Shown here one piece after another: positions 17,427 to 26,187 of a stretch of 34,202 bases of DNA (positions are counted from its first letter, which is position 1; every line of letters begins with the position of its first letter). Both the position numbers and the translations under genes were made by a program. Under the pieces are notes generated by a model. It was given only the letters and a program-made list of their open reading frames with translations. It had not been told where the DNA came from and ran no database searches. This DNA comes from an uncultured Flavobacteriales bacterium (GTDB lineage Bacteria; Bacteroidota; Bacteroidia; Flavobacteriales_D; Parvicellaceae). Location: contig CAJQPO010000102.1 in the NCBI GenBank assembly GCA_905480225.1, positions 1-34,202 of the forward strand, in the 5' to 3' direction.

Positions 17427-18488
17427 TTAAATGCATGATTCAAAGATGTCATCGTACTTGGATATACAGTTGGTCCAACTGTATTTCTCCACATCTTTCG
17501 ACGTTCTGGAATCCCAACTGCTAAATTTTGCAATTGACAGCCGAAGCATTTGATCTAACTCAGCCTCATTGTTGAAAAGGTATTCCTCACTTATGTGTTC
17601 TTTGTATGCTAGTCGGTTTGGTAGTATCGGGAATGCACCAGCATGGATTGCTTCGACAACACTTCCACCAAAAAAATCTTGAATTGCGGTAGTTAATAAA
17701 ATGTCGGCAATTGCTAACTTCTCTTGATATTCATTGATATCTGAAACGAAGCCCCAATGTATCGTTCTCTCTTTAAATAAAGATTGAAATTGTTTAAACT
17801 CATTAGGTACATTCTGATATGATTTACCAAGAACAATTAGTTCCCAGTCTAAGTCCTGCACTGCTGCCAACGATTGAAAAAAAAGAGATGGGTTTTTATC
17901 GTATTCCCATCTATGATTCCACAAGATAACGGGCTTATTGTTTTTTATCTTTGACTTTCTAAACAACTTCATGCCCAAATGAAGAACCTTTGACTTGGAA
18001 GATATGATACCTATTGAACGCTTGAAGTTACCATCTGGGAATTGTGCTAAAAAAAAAGGTAATTCTTGAACAAAGGAACGCAAATGATAATTACTATTAA
18101 AAAAACAATAATCAGCCACAAGGGCTGATGTGAAATTAATCCAGCCATAATGATTGTCTCTTTCAAGAAAGACGTCTTGGTCCTTGCTACTCCAGGGATA
18201 AGTGATCTGATTTTCATGAAAATACAATGCGAGAGGAACAGCCTTATCCCAGTACAGTGATTTGAATGTCGCTAGATCTAAAAAATCAGAGGCAATGATT
18301 AAATCGTATTTTATTCTTTTATCGTTTAGATTTTCAGAAAATTCTACAGATGCACCATGCATTCTCCATTTCCAATGATTCCCGGAAAGCGATAAAATAT
18401 GTACTTCGTGCGAACTGAATTCCTGGATTTCTTCACACCATCTGCGATGTGATCCCGTAAAGAACGGCTCAAGAAATAAAATTTTCAT
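17427..18488 (-). CDS. DUF3524 / tRNA-queuosine alpha-mannosyltransferase-like glycosyltransferase
   Basis: This 353-aa protein has the N-terminus characteristic of the DUF3524 family, whose animal member GTDC1/QTMAN mannosylates queuosine in tRNA-Asp. Landmarks are MKILFLEPFFTGSHRRW at the extreme N-terminus, LSLSGNHWKWRMHGA (about 33-47), and a GT4-type C-terminal domain with VILWNHRWEYDKNP, LTTAIQDFFGGSVVEAIHAG and FPILPNRLAYKEH, which would bind the nucleotide sugar. There is no signal peptide or TM segment, so it is cytosolic. In bacteria the acceptor has not, to my knowledge, been generally proven, so tRNA mannosylation is inference by family. The ATG directly abuts the stop of the DUF5777 gene (TAAATG), placing it in the cytochrome operon. 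Confidence 0.85.
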   Translation of the reverse strand: MKILFLEPFFTGSHRRWCEEIQEFSSHEVHILSLSGNHWKWRMHGASVEFSENLNDKRIKYDLIIASDFLDLATFKSLYWDKAVPLALYFHENQITYPWSSKDQDVFLERDNHYGWINFTSALVADYCFFNSNYHLRSFVQELPFFLAQFPDGNFKRSIGIISSKSKVLHLGMKLFRKSKIKNNKPVILWNHRWEYDKNPSLFFQSLAAVQDLDWELIVLGKSYQNVPNEFKQFQSLFKERTIHWGFVSDINEYQEKLAIADILLTTAIQDFFGGSVVEAIHAGAFPILPNRLAYKEHISEEYLFNNEAELDQMLRLSIAKFSSWDSRTSKDVEKYSWTNCISKYDDIFESCI

Positions 18489-19376
18489 TTAACCTTTTAC
18501 TTTCTTTGGCCTGCGCAATTTAAAAACACGTGAAATAGTAAAGCCCATTCTGAATTGACCTTCCATGACATCTGATGAAGTATATGGAATAAATTGTGTT
18601 TCACCCATACCTTTGGAATTGGTGAAGTTCAACTGAAAGATATGACCACCAGTGTCAAATTCAATTCCAAGCCCCATAGGATTGTAATAAGTACCTATTC
18701 CGGTGTTTCTGTTATACGGGAATAGATAGTGATACTCGGCAATTACCCCAATCATTTTAGAAACCTTTATTCTACTCGCTATACCTGTGGAGAAAATGCC
18801 ATTTTGATCCTGAAAAGCAACGTAGTTTCTATGAACATAAGACGATGAGATTTGAATCGAAAATTTATCGTTGAATTTTCGACCTATTAATAAGGAAGTG
18901 CAGTAAGCGAAACGATGTGCCGATTCCCTGTAAGATGTTGGCGAACTCAGATTAATGCTGGCCTCTTGAAAATCATAGGTCGCCAAACCTAGCACGGTTA
19001 AAGTCAAAGGCACTCCCTTTTCTATGGTTTGAGTCAACAATTTATACTTGCCAAAACCATCGACTAACTGTCTATAAGGACCTGCACCTTTAGAACGTCC
19101 TACGCCGATTGTAAGGTTATTAGAAATACCATATTCTACTCCAATACGTACATCAGCCATATCGTCAAGACCAAACATACTAGAAGATCCACCATTATCT
19201 CCTAACAAGTCACCAAATCGATGGCTAATTCGAATGTCCATGGCTCCTTTAATTAATGTTTCAACACTGTGTCCATTAATAACCCGCGTGTCATTAAAAG
19301 TTCTATACACGTATTCCTGCAGATACGGGGAACCGTAAAAGGACATGAGCACTATAAAGAGGTAAATATTTTTCAT
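18489..19376 (-). CDS. DUF5777-family outer-membrane beta-barrel protein
   Basis: This 295-aa protein has a short hydrophobic leader (MKNIYLFIVLMSFYG, cleavage site unclear) and then alternating strands with aromatic girdles typical of a small outer-membrane barrel: IRISHRFGDL, VRIGVEYGISNNLTIGVGRSKG, FSIQISSSYVHRNYV, IGVIAEYHYLFPYN and a final FRMGFTISRVFKL strand. The TFNDTRVINGHSVET start and the HRFGD motif are what I associate with the DUF5777 family of Bacteroidota, which I recall near cytochrome c genes. Its ATG overlaps the stop of the dihaem cytochrome by 4 bp (19373-19376). A role as a pore or partner for the haem proteins is inference. Confidence 0.82.
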   Translation of the reverse strand: MKNIYLFIVLMSFYGSPYLQEYVYRTFNDTRVINGHSVETLIKGAMDIRISHRFGDLLGDNGGSSSMFGLDDMADVRIGVEYGISNNLTIGVGRSKGAGPYRQLVDGFGKYKLLTQTIEKGVPLTLTVLGLATYDFQEASINLSSPTSYRESAHRFAYCTSLLIGRKFNDKFSIQISSSYVHRNYVAFQDQNGIFSTGIASRIKVSKMIGVIAEYHYLFPYNRNTGIGTYYNPMGLGIEFDTGGHIFQLNFTNSKGMGETQFIPYTSSDVMEGQFRMGFTISRVFKLRRPKKVKG

Positions 19377-20398
19377 TTTGATGACTGTAAATTAATGAAT
19401 GCAACAAGGTCTTCCAGCTGTTGATGACTCAACCTTTCTTTTGTGTAATTGGGCATATACGGCCGATAACCATTTTTCATGTAAGTTCCTTTCCTGGATA
19501 TGTGGTAAACAGATTTGTTGCCATCAACCAATAAATGTTTTCTTAAAAACTGAAAGTCTAATTTAGCATTAGATAATTTAAAATTAGTTACTCCTCCATC
19601 CTTGTGACAATGTAAGCAGCTGTTTTTATAGATCATTGCACCAGATTGGACATCCCCATTAGACCCTAACTCTCTTTCAATGGATGAAATTGGATCCAGA
19701 AATGTAGCATGCGATTCCTGAAAATATTTTGATTCTAGTAATCGTGCAACATCCTTTGACTCGTCTGTTCCCGCTCCATTTATTACCATTTGTTTTTCCT
19801 TGTTTGTTAAATTTAAATCGCCCATTTTTAATCCAATTGAATTTAAGTAATGCATCACTGCATCTAACTCCCAATTAGTAAAACTTCTTCCCTGAGAACA
19901 AGTCGTTGCACAAAGTTGTACGGCATTTACTAGGGTATCTCTTGTAGGTGCTACTAATTGCCCGTATTTGATTAAATAGTCATCGTTATACCAGTGCTTT
20001 CTGTTAACTGCACCGTAAAGCGTGGTTCCTTGCAAAAAAGGTATCCCATTAATTTCTGCATATTTTAACCTTGCTTCAGGATTAGGCTTCATCAAATTTG
20101 GATCTTCTTGGACTACATTGTGGCAATCCGTACAGACAAAGTACCTGGATTGTCTTTTAGTTAGTTTTCCAGATGGACTTACTGTTCTACCATTTAAGAC
20201 CAACTCTTTACCCATTCTAACTTTGACTGAATCCAATTCCTTAATGAAATGTAAACCTTGAGGCGCACCAAGCTGTTCTAAAACAACGGCTACCCTATCA
20301 TCATTTTCATACCCATTAATCTGTTCTATCAGTTTGCCTGTGAATGAAAATAAACACACGCCCAAGCCACACAGTATTGCTAATTTAAAAACCTTCAT
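19373..20398 (-). CDS. Exported dihaem c-type cytochrome
   Basis: This 341-aa protein has an N-terminal hydrophobic signal or anchor (residues 5-21) and two haem-c sites: CTDCH (Cys89, Cys92, His93) and CLHCH (Cys261, Cys264, His265). Met315 in YMPNY is a likely axial ligand for the second haem. Between them, residues 163-171 read CATTCSQGR, a three-residue-spaced Cys pair without histidine, hence not a haem site. The protein looks like two cytochrome-c domains joined by a linker, probably carrying electrons in the periplasm. The gene starts 2 bp after the haem lipoprotein and overlaps the DUF5777 gene. It does not resemble a cbb3 or bc1 subunit, so the donor and acceptor are unknown. Confidence 0.87.
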   Translation of the reverse strand: MKVFKLAILCGLGVCLFSFTGKLIEQINGYENDDRVAVVLEQLGAPQGLHFIKELDSVKVRMGKELVLNGRTVSPSGKLTKRQSRYFVCTDCHNVVQEDPNLMKPNPEARLKYAEINGIPFLQGTTLYGAVNRKHWYNDDYLIKYGQLVAPTRDTLVNAVQLCATTCSQGRSFTNWELDAVMHYLNSIGLKMGDLNLTNKEKQMVINGAGTDESKDVARLLESKYFQESHATFLDPISSIERELGSNGDVQSGAMIYKNSCLHCHKDGGVTNFKLSNAKLDFQFLRKHLLVDGNKSVYHISRKGTYMKNGYRPYMPNYTKERLSHQQLEDLVAFINLQSSK

Positions 20399-20400
20399 AA

Positions 20401-20778
20401 TTAGTTATTTAGAGCACCTTGTACCGCCCAGCATTCAAATTTCTGAATTAAAGAATCTTCTAACTTATCGGCAAATCGAGGCATTGAATAACAATCTGAA
20501 TTGTGATTAATAGCACAAATGATTTGTGTAATTTGATTAGATACCTCTGCATATGACTCCCAATTGTTACCTCCAGAAGCAAATGTTGAATTATGACATC
20601 CAATACAGTTGATTTGTAGGATTGGAACAATGTCATTCCCATAAGACACAATTACACTGTCGCACAAAGTAGAATCCACCAAAATCGGTTGATCTGCCTT
20701 CGTTTTTGAACATGATAAAAAGACTGAAATCAGCAAAAAAAACAATAAACAAATACCGAAAAAAGACCTACGTAGCAT
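20401..20778 (-). CDS. Haem-c lipoprotein (Planctomycete-type cytochrome c)
   Basis: This 125-aa protein has a lipoprotein leader (FLLISVFLSC with Cys23 as the acylated residue) and one haem-binding CIGCH. The C-terminal SMPRFADKLEDSLIQKFECWAVQGA matches the MPP...L....I.....W...GA ending of Planctomycete-type small cytochromes, in which that Met is an axial ligand. Extra cysteines (TLCDS, IICAI, DCYSM, FECWA) may form disulfides. It heads a tight six-gene operon and probably sits in the envelope as an electron carrier for the next-encoded dihaem cytochrome. On the minus strand GACATTTG (20801-20808), one mismatch from TAnnTTTG, lies 22 nt upstream of the ATG. Confidence 0.85.
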   Translation of the reverse strand: MLRRSFFGICLLFFLLISVFLSCSKTKADQPILVDSTLCDSVIVSYGNDIVPILQINCIGCHNSTFASGGNNWESYAEVSNQITQIICAINHNSDCYSMPRFADKLEDSLIQKFECWAVQGALNN

Positions 20779-21103
20779 ATTAATTGAATTAAATGAGACT
20801 CAAATGTCTCGAAAGCAATTTAAACTTTTAAAATACAAAATGATAAATTTCTAGTAGTTGGCAATATAGAAATAATTCGATGGTAAATAATAGCATTACA
20901 ATAATTCGGAAATTATATGGAAATGTAAAAAAACCATGATTACAAAACTAAAAAGCAATTATTGAGTTAAAAACCAGTAAGTGAATAAAGTGAAAATGAC
21001 AACTGGCAACCTAACTTACAGTTCAAAGGTTTAGTGGCAAATGTGTTGGAATTGTATCTAATAATTTCTTAAATTGGAAAGCAATCAAGTAAAATTTTAT
21101 CTC
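20779..21103. other. Divergent intergenic region between the cytochrome operon and the M4 protease
   Basis: This 325-bp stretch holds no credible coding frame. It is very AT-rich. GAGAC/GTCTC (20795-20799 and 20806-20810) forms a short dyad just before the haem-lipoprotein gene and overlaps its candidate -7 box. A perfect minus-strand TAGTTTTG is at 20943-20950, too frequent by chance in such sequence to claim firmly. No clear plus-strand box for the protease is seen. Confidence 0.4.
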
Positions 21104-24100
21104 ATGAAACCAACCTATTGGGTATCCCTCAGCCTCTTTTTATTTGCCTTTACACCAACCTTTTTATCCCAATCCGTTTTTGTTGGAAAAGAGGCACAAA
21201 CTAAAGTAAGTGGTGCAGAAATTGTTCGCGAAAGTTCACACAGTGAAATTCCCTCCTACATAAAGTTTCGACCTGGAAAAGAGGTTGATTTTGATAACGT
21301 TGTATCCTGGATTAAGAAAAATCTAAGATTGAACTCAAAAACAGAGTTGAAGCTAACCAATGAATTAGAAGATCAATTCGGTCATGTTCATTACAAATTC
21401 CAACAAACATTAAACGGGCTTCCTGTGCAATTTGCACAATGGGTTGTGCATACTGTAAATGACCAAGTATACGCGTTAAATGGTATGCTTCATTCTAATA
21501 TCTCGAGTAGCTCCCCTTCTCTAACGGAAGAGCAAGCATTAGAATTTGCCTTGAATCATGTGAATGCTGAAATATATAAATGGGAGATTCCAGCCGAAGA
21601 AGCTCATTTGAAAACAGAACAGGTTGTGAAATGTAATTCGGATGGAACATGTGAAATACAAGGTCAAAAAGATTTAAGAAACAAAATTGCTGCGCGGAAA
21701 TTAGCGTGTGCAGGACATGCCAATAAGTTGGCCAGTTATTACCCAGAAGGAAACTTACTTTATGCGCCAAAAAAAGGAACCTATCAAGCGCAATCGTACA
21801 GGTTAGTCTGGAAATTCAACATATATGCACACATTCCTGTTTCAAGGTCGGAAATCTACGTAGACGCTTTAACTGGTGAAATTATTTTGGAGAATGAAAT
21901 CATTCATGAAGCAGATGTTAGTGGAACTGCAGAGACAGCTTACAGTGGAACACGTACTATAATAGCAGACAGTTTTAGTGGTGGTTATCGTTTGCGAGAG
22001 TCAGGTAGAGGAAATGGTATCAACACTTTTGACATGAATGAAAATACTACATACGGTTCTGCTGTAGATTTTACGGATTCGGATAACTATTGGGACAATG
22101 TAAATGCCGAACAAGATGAAGTTGCAACAGATGCGCATTGGGGTGCTGAAATGACCTATGATTATTTTCTCAATGAACACAACAGAAATAGCATTGACGG
22201 TGCCGGATTTACCTTAAACAGTTACGTGCACTACGACAATGCTTACGCAAATGCCTTTTGGGATGGTAACAGAATGACCTATGGTGACGGTGGAGGCGGA
22301 TGGACAGCACTAACAGCACTTGATATTGCTGGTCATGAAATTGGTCACGGATTATGCAACTTTTCTGCTAATTTGGTTTATCAAGATGAGTCTGGGGCGC
22401 TTAATGAATCCTTTAGTGATATTTGGGGTACCAGCATAGAAAATTTTGCACGTCCTAGTAGCTGGAATTGGTTAATTGGTGAAGATATTGGCTCTGCATT
22501 ACGTTCGATGTCTAACCCGAATGCTGCTGGTGATCCGGATACCTATTTTGGAAGTAATTGGGCACCTCTTGGAGGAGGCGATAACGGTGGTGTTCATACC
22601 AACTCTGGTGTACAAAATTATTGGTATTATTTACTCACCGATGGAGGGTCTGGCACAAACGATAATGGTGATGCATTTTCTGTTACCGGACAAGGATTCA
22701 CTAAATCTTCTCAAATTGCATTTAGAAACCTAACTGTTTACTTAACCAGTAACTCAGAATTTGCTGACGCCCGGTTTTATTCAATTATGTCAGCAACGGA
22801 TTTATTTGGAGGTTGCTCACCGGAAGTTGAAGCTACTACAAATGCTTGGTACGCAGTTGGTGTTGGTGCACCGTACAATTCAACAGTTACGGCGAATTTC
22901 AATGCACCCATTGTTAGTGCATGCTCTGTTCCTATGACTGTTGATTTTTCAAATTTGAGTAATAATGGTGTCACATTCTCCTGGGATTTTGGCGATGGAA
23001 CAAATAGCTCTACAACAAGTCCATCCCACACCTATTCTACTCTTGGCAATTACACTGTTCAATTATACGTAGACGGCGGTGCTTGCGGAGTTGACAGTAT
23101 TACATTGGTTGACTACATAACCATAGATTCTACTTTGCCTTGTATTACAATTTTACCTACTTCCGGAACAAGTGATGTTCAGACAGCGTGTGCTGGAACA
23201 ATTTACGACAGTGGTGGTGCATCATCAGCCTATGGGGCAAATGAAGATGCTCAAATTACGATTTCGCCAGTAGGTGCGACAACGGTAGATTTGGACTTCC
23301 CAAGTTTTGATATTGAACCTGGTAGTGCGTCAAACTGCGACTACGATTGGTTAGAGATTTATGATGGCAATAGCACTGCTTCACCATTAATTGATAGATA
23401 CTGTAATGATAACCCACCTGCTGGAACAATCAGTTCATCAGGAGGAAGTATAACATTAGTGTTTCATTCCGACCCTGGCCTTGAGCTCAATGGTTTCCAA
23501 GTCGATTGGAATTGCGTGCTATCAACAGCTCCCCCAGCTGCTAATTTTACATCTAATGTAACTGCTACTTGCACCGGAGAAGTGAATTACTCCGATCTAA
23601 GCACGAACGGTCCTACCTCATGGTTTTGGGATTTTGGAGATGGTAATAATTCTTCTTTACAGAATCCTTCTCACACCTATTCGATTAACGGCACGTACAC
23701 GGTTGAACTTACTGCCTCTAATGTGAATGGTAGTGATGTGATTACAAGAACTAACTACATTACTGTCAATATGCCTTCTGCACCTATTGCTTCAAGTGAT
23801 TCAATTTGTGAAGGAGAAACTACTGATCTTAATGCCTCTGGAGGTTCTAACTTAAGTTGGTACGATAATTCTGTTGGAGGTACTTTACTAGGTGTTGGTG
23901 GTGTTTATACGACACCGATCCTCACGTCATCCACCACATATTATGTGCAAGAGGATGTCATACAAACGCCTATGAGTGCCGGTCCAATTGATAATACTTT
24001 TGGAGGAGGCGGTTATTTTAACGGTAACCAACATCTAATTTTCGATGTGTATTCACCCGTTAAATTAGTCTCTGTCTGGGTTGACGCGCAAGGAACCAGT

Positions 24101-25774
24101 GACCGCACCATTGAATTAAGAGATAATACAGGTACTGTTATACAATCCGCAGTGATCAATATTCCGGACGGGGAAAGTAGAATTACACTCAATTTCGATC
24201 TTCCCGTTGGCACCAATTTCCAGTTAGGAACGTTAAATGGAAGTTCGCCTTCTCTCTTTAGAAATAACTCAGGTCCCTCTTACCCTTACGATCTGCCTGG
24301 AATCTTAAGTATTACTGGAAGCAGCGCTTCAGTGGCCGGCTACTATTATTTCTTTTATGACTGGGAAGTGCAAGAGCCTAACTGTACGAGTGCCAGAACA
24401 CCTGTTGATGTAATCGTTTCTCCATTCAGTGACGCAACGATAACACCCGAAGGACCCATTTGTGAAACAGCAGCTCCAATTAGCTTAACAGCAGCGTCAA
24501 GCGGTGGAATTTGGAGCGGACCTGGTGTAATTGCAGGCAGTTTCGATCCAACTGTTGCTGGACTTGGCACGCATACAGTAACTTACACCATTCCCGGGAG
24601 TTGTGGCTCAACAGATACTGAAGATTTCATTGTAACCTCTGCACTTGATGCTACCATTGCCAGTGTTGGACCATTATGCGATGGAAGCAATGCAATAACA
24701 CTTAGTGCTGCTACATCAGGCGGAATATGGTCAGGAAATGGTGTCAGCACTGATCAATTTGACCCTTCTTTAGCGGGGATCGGACTACATGAAATTATTT
24801 ACTCAATTACCGGAACATGTGGTAATTCAGATACAGCGTATTTAGAAGTCTTAACATCTGCCAACGCAACCATTAACCCTATTGGACCATTTTGTGAAAA
24901 TGACGCAAGTGTTACACTAACTGCTATGGAAAGTGGAGGAATTTGGAGTGGTCCAGGTGTATCGACTAACGTTTTTAATCCAGCGACAGCCGGTCCTGGC
25001 ATTCACATTATTTCTTACAGTATTTCTGGAACATGTGGTGATTTAGATACAGTCGTTATTGAAGTAAATAGTGCGCCCGACCCTACCATAACACCAGTAG
25101 GAACTTTGTGCGATGAAAGCTCATCTATTTCTTTAGTGGCTGCTAGTTCGGGAGGTAATTGGAGTGGCTCTGGAGTGAGTGCTGATCAATTTGACCCTAC
25201 CCTTGCAGGTATAGGCTTACACAACATTATTTATTCCATTCCTGGAGCATGTGCGGCATCAGATTCTATTCAAATTGAAGTCTTAGATCAAGCTGATGCC
25301 TCAATAGATGCACAAGGTCCATTTTGTGAAACAGATGGATTTGTGGTTCTTACAGCAAATGATGCTGGTGGAGTTTGGTCTGGGAACGGTGTAACCGGCA
25401 ATATTTTCGATCCTAGCACAGCTGGTATTGGTTTGCATGTAATCACATATTCCATTCCTGGTCTATGTGGAGATGCTGATAGTTTAGATTTTCTCGTAGA
25501 ATCTTGTACCGGAATTGCAGAAGATATCCTACTAGACGATTTACGACTATTTCCAAATCCAAGTAACACTCAGTTTACAATTGAATTGAACAATTGGAAA
25601 GCAGGTACAACAATAAACATTCAATTATTAAATAACCTGGGGCAATTGGTGATGGAAAAATCTACTAAAGATGCATACACACCAATTAACGTTTCAACTT
25701 TGAATTCAGGCACATATGTAGTTAGACTATCAATAGGAGATTCAACCAAGTACAAAAAAATTATGATTTTTTGA
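21104..25774 (+). CDS. Secreted M4 (thermolysin-like) metalloprotease with PKD, CUB and repeat domains and type A T9SS signal
   Basis: This 1556-aa exported zinc protease starts at the ATG 21104 (signal peptide about 1-23, ending FLSQ); an upstream in-frame TTG is rejected because it would bury the signal peptide. An FTP/PepSY-type propeptide spans about 60-280. The M4 catalytic domain is intact: HEIGH gives His411, Glu412 and His415, the third zinc ligand is Glu435 in NESFSD (24 residues after the first His, as in thermolysin), and His498 in GGVHTNSGV is the second catalytic histidine. Then come PKD (about 596-675), CUB (about 683-805), a second PKD (about 811-889), an Ig-like segment, a beta-sandwich-like region (about 950-1109), five 72-residue repeats (1110-1469) and a type A T9SS C-terminal domain (LRLFPNPSN to the end). 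It probably degrades protein outside the cell. Confidence 0.95.
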   Translation: MKPTYWVSLSLFLFAFTPTFLSQSVFVGKEAQTKVSGAEIVRESSHSEIPSYIKFRPGKEVDFDNVVSWIKKNLRLNSKTELKLTNELEDQFGHVHYKFQQTLNGLPVQFAQWVVHTVNDQVYALNGMLHSNISSSSPSLTEEQALEFALNHVNAEIYKWEIPAEEAHLKTEQVVKCNSDGTCEIQGQKDLRNKIAARKLACAGHANKLASYYPEGNLLYAPKKGTYQAQSYRLVWKFNIYAHIPVSRSEIYVDALTGEIILENEIIHEADVSGTAETAYSGTRTIIADSFSGGYRLRESGRGNGINTFDMNENTTYGSAVDFTDSDNYWDNVNAEQDEVATDAHWGAEMTYDYFLNEHNRNSIDGAGFTLNSYVHYDNAYANAFWDGNRMTYGDGGGGWTALTALDIAGHEIGHGLCNFSANLVYQDESGALNESFSDIWGTSIENFARPSSWNWLIGEDIGSALRSMSNPNAAGDPDTYFGSNWAPLGGGDNGGVHTNSGVQNYWYYLLTDGGSGTNDNGDAFSVTGQGFTKSSQIAFRNLTVYLTSNSEFADARFYSIMSATDLFGGCSPEVEATTNAWYAVGVGAPYNSTVTANFNAPIVSACSVPMTVDFSNLSNNGVTFSWDFGDGTNSSTTSPSHTYSTLGNYTVQLYVDGGACGVDSITLVDYITIDSTLPCITILPTSGTSDVQTACAGTIYDSGGASSAYGANEDAQITISPVGATTVDLDFPSFDIEPGSASNCDYDWLEIYDGNSTASPLIDRYCNDNPPAGTISSSGGSITLVFHSDPGLELNGFQVDWNCVLSTAPPAANFTSNVTATCTGEVNYSDLSTNGPTSWFWDFGDGNNSSLQNPSHTYSINGTYTVELTASNVNGSDVITRTNYITVNMPSAPIASSDSICEGETTDLNASGGSNLSWYDNSVGGTLLGVGGVYTTPILTSSTTYYVQEDVIQTPMSAGPIDNTFGGGGYFNGNQHLIFDVYSPVKLVSVWVDAQGTSDRTIELRDNTGTVIQSAVINIPDGESRITLNFDLPVGTNFQLGTLNGSSPSLFRNNSGPSYPYDLPGILSITGSSASVAGYYYFFYDWEVQEPNCTSARTPVDVIVSPFSDATITPEGPICETAAPISLTAASSGGIWSGPGVIAGSFDPTVAGLGTHTVTYTIPGSCGSTDTEDFIVTSALDATIASVGPLCDGSNAITLSAATSGGIWSGNGVSTDQFDPSLAGIGLHEIIYSITGTCGNSDTAYLEVLTSANATINPIGPFCENDASVTLTAMESGGIWSGPGVSTNVFNPATAGPGIHIISYSISGTCGDLDTVVIEVNSAPDPTITPVGTLCDESSSISLVAASSGGNWSGSGVSADQFDPTLAGIGLHNIIYSIPGACAASDSIQIEVLDQADASIDAQGPFCETDGFVVLTANDAGGVWSGNGVTGNIFDPSTAGIGLHVITYSIPGLCGDADSLDFLVESCTGIAEDILLDDLRLFPNPSNTQFTIELNNWKAGTTINIQLLNNLGQLVMEKSTKDAYTPINVSTLNSGTYVVRLSIGDSTKYKKIMIF
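24431..25510 (+). repeat. Five in-frame tandem repeats of exactly 216 bp (72 aa)
   Basis: Units begin at 24431, 24647, 24863, 25079 and 25295, each 216 bp from the last with no indel. Each encodes A-x-I-x-P-x-G-P-x-C-E at the start, then GG(I/N/V)WSG.GV, F(D/N)P..AG.G.H and YSI.G.C(G/A) near the end, so each unit has a Cys pair (one per end). The protein copies are clearly homologous but the DNA has diverged at many third positions, so this is an old expansion under selection. They look like Ig-like stalk modules between the catalytic domain and the T9SS anchor. Confidence 0.9.
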
Positions 25775-25807
25775 TTACTGTTTAATTGTTGTTAGAATCA
25801 GTAATCA
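25772..25807. terminator. Candidate bidirectional hairpin between convergent genes
   Basis: TGATTACTG (25772-25780) and CAGTAATCA (25799-25807) are perfect 9-bp inverted arms with an 18-nt loop. The structure takes in the stop codons of both the M4 protease and the convergent small membrane protein. There is no clean T-tract on either side, so termination is only suggested by position. Confidence 0.3.
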
Positions 25808-26105
25808 CATCGGTACTTACTGAAAACAAAGGTGAAGTATGCTCCTGTTTATGGTTGAAGTAATCGGAAACCATAAACACACCTCCAATTAGGACAAAAG
25901 ACACTGCCAAAAAAACAAATAATCGAATCTCTTGCAAAGAACGAATTCGTCCGTCATCGTATATGCTCGTAGGTGCATCCCGTTTTTTTTGATCATCTGT
26001 TGCAAATGTTAATTCATCTTTAATTGATCTTTTTTGACTAGGGTCTTTTATGCTATTAATTGCAGTTGAAGAGAACATATACTTGTATTTTAATAGGTTA
26101 TACAT
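25782..26105 (-). CDS. Small single-pass membrane protein of unknown function
   Basis: I do not recognise this protein. From the ATG at 26103-26105 it is 107 aa; a second in-frame ATG at 26076-26078 would give 98 aa, and an upstream TTG reading is unlikely. A charged cytoplasmic-type N-terminus of about 60 residues (with RDAPTSIYDDGRIRSLQEIR) is followed by one TM helix (LFVFLAVSFVLIGGVFMV) and a short Ser/Asp/Asn-rich tail. It diverges from the thioredoxin-fold gene and is convergent with the M4 protease. Size and topology would suit an accessory or regulatory membrane protein, but nothing more can be said. Confidence 0.55.
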   Translation of the reverse strand: MYNLLKYKYMFSSTAINSIKDPSQKRSIKDELTFATDDQKKRDAPTSIYDDGRIRSLQEIRLFVFLAVSFVLIGGVFMVSDYFNHKQEHTSPLFSVSTDVITDSNNN

Positions 26106-26187
26106 CTTGGAAACAAAGGTCTGTATTAACTTACGTTTAACAGTTACCGTTTGGAAAGCCAAAATGCGACCTAGGAAAGTCAGGACA

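Noticed and set aside
19886-19912. CATTC in the dihaem cytochrome as a third haem site
   Set aside because: Three residues separate the cysteines and Ser follows in place of His, so it does not meet the CXXCH rule; listed only as a Cys pair of interest.
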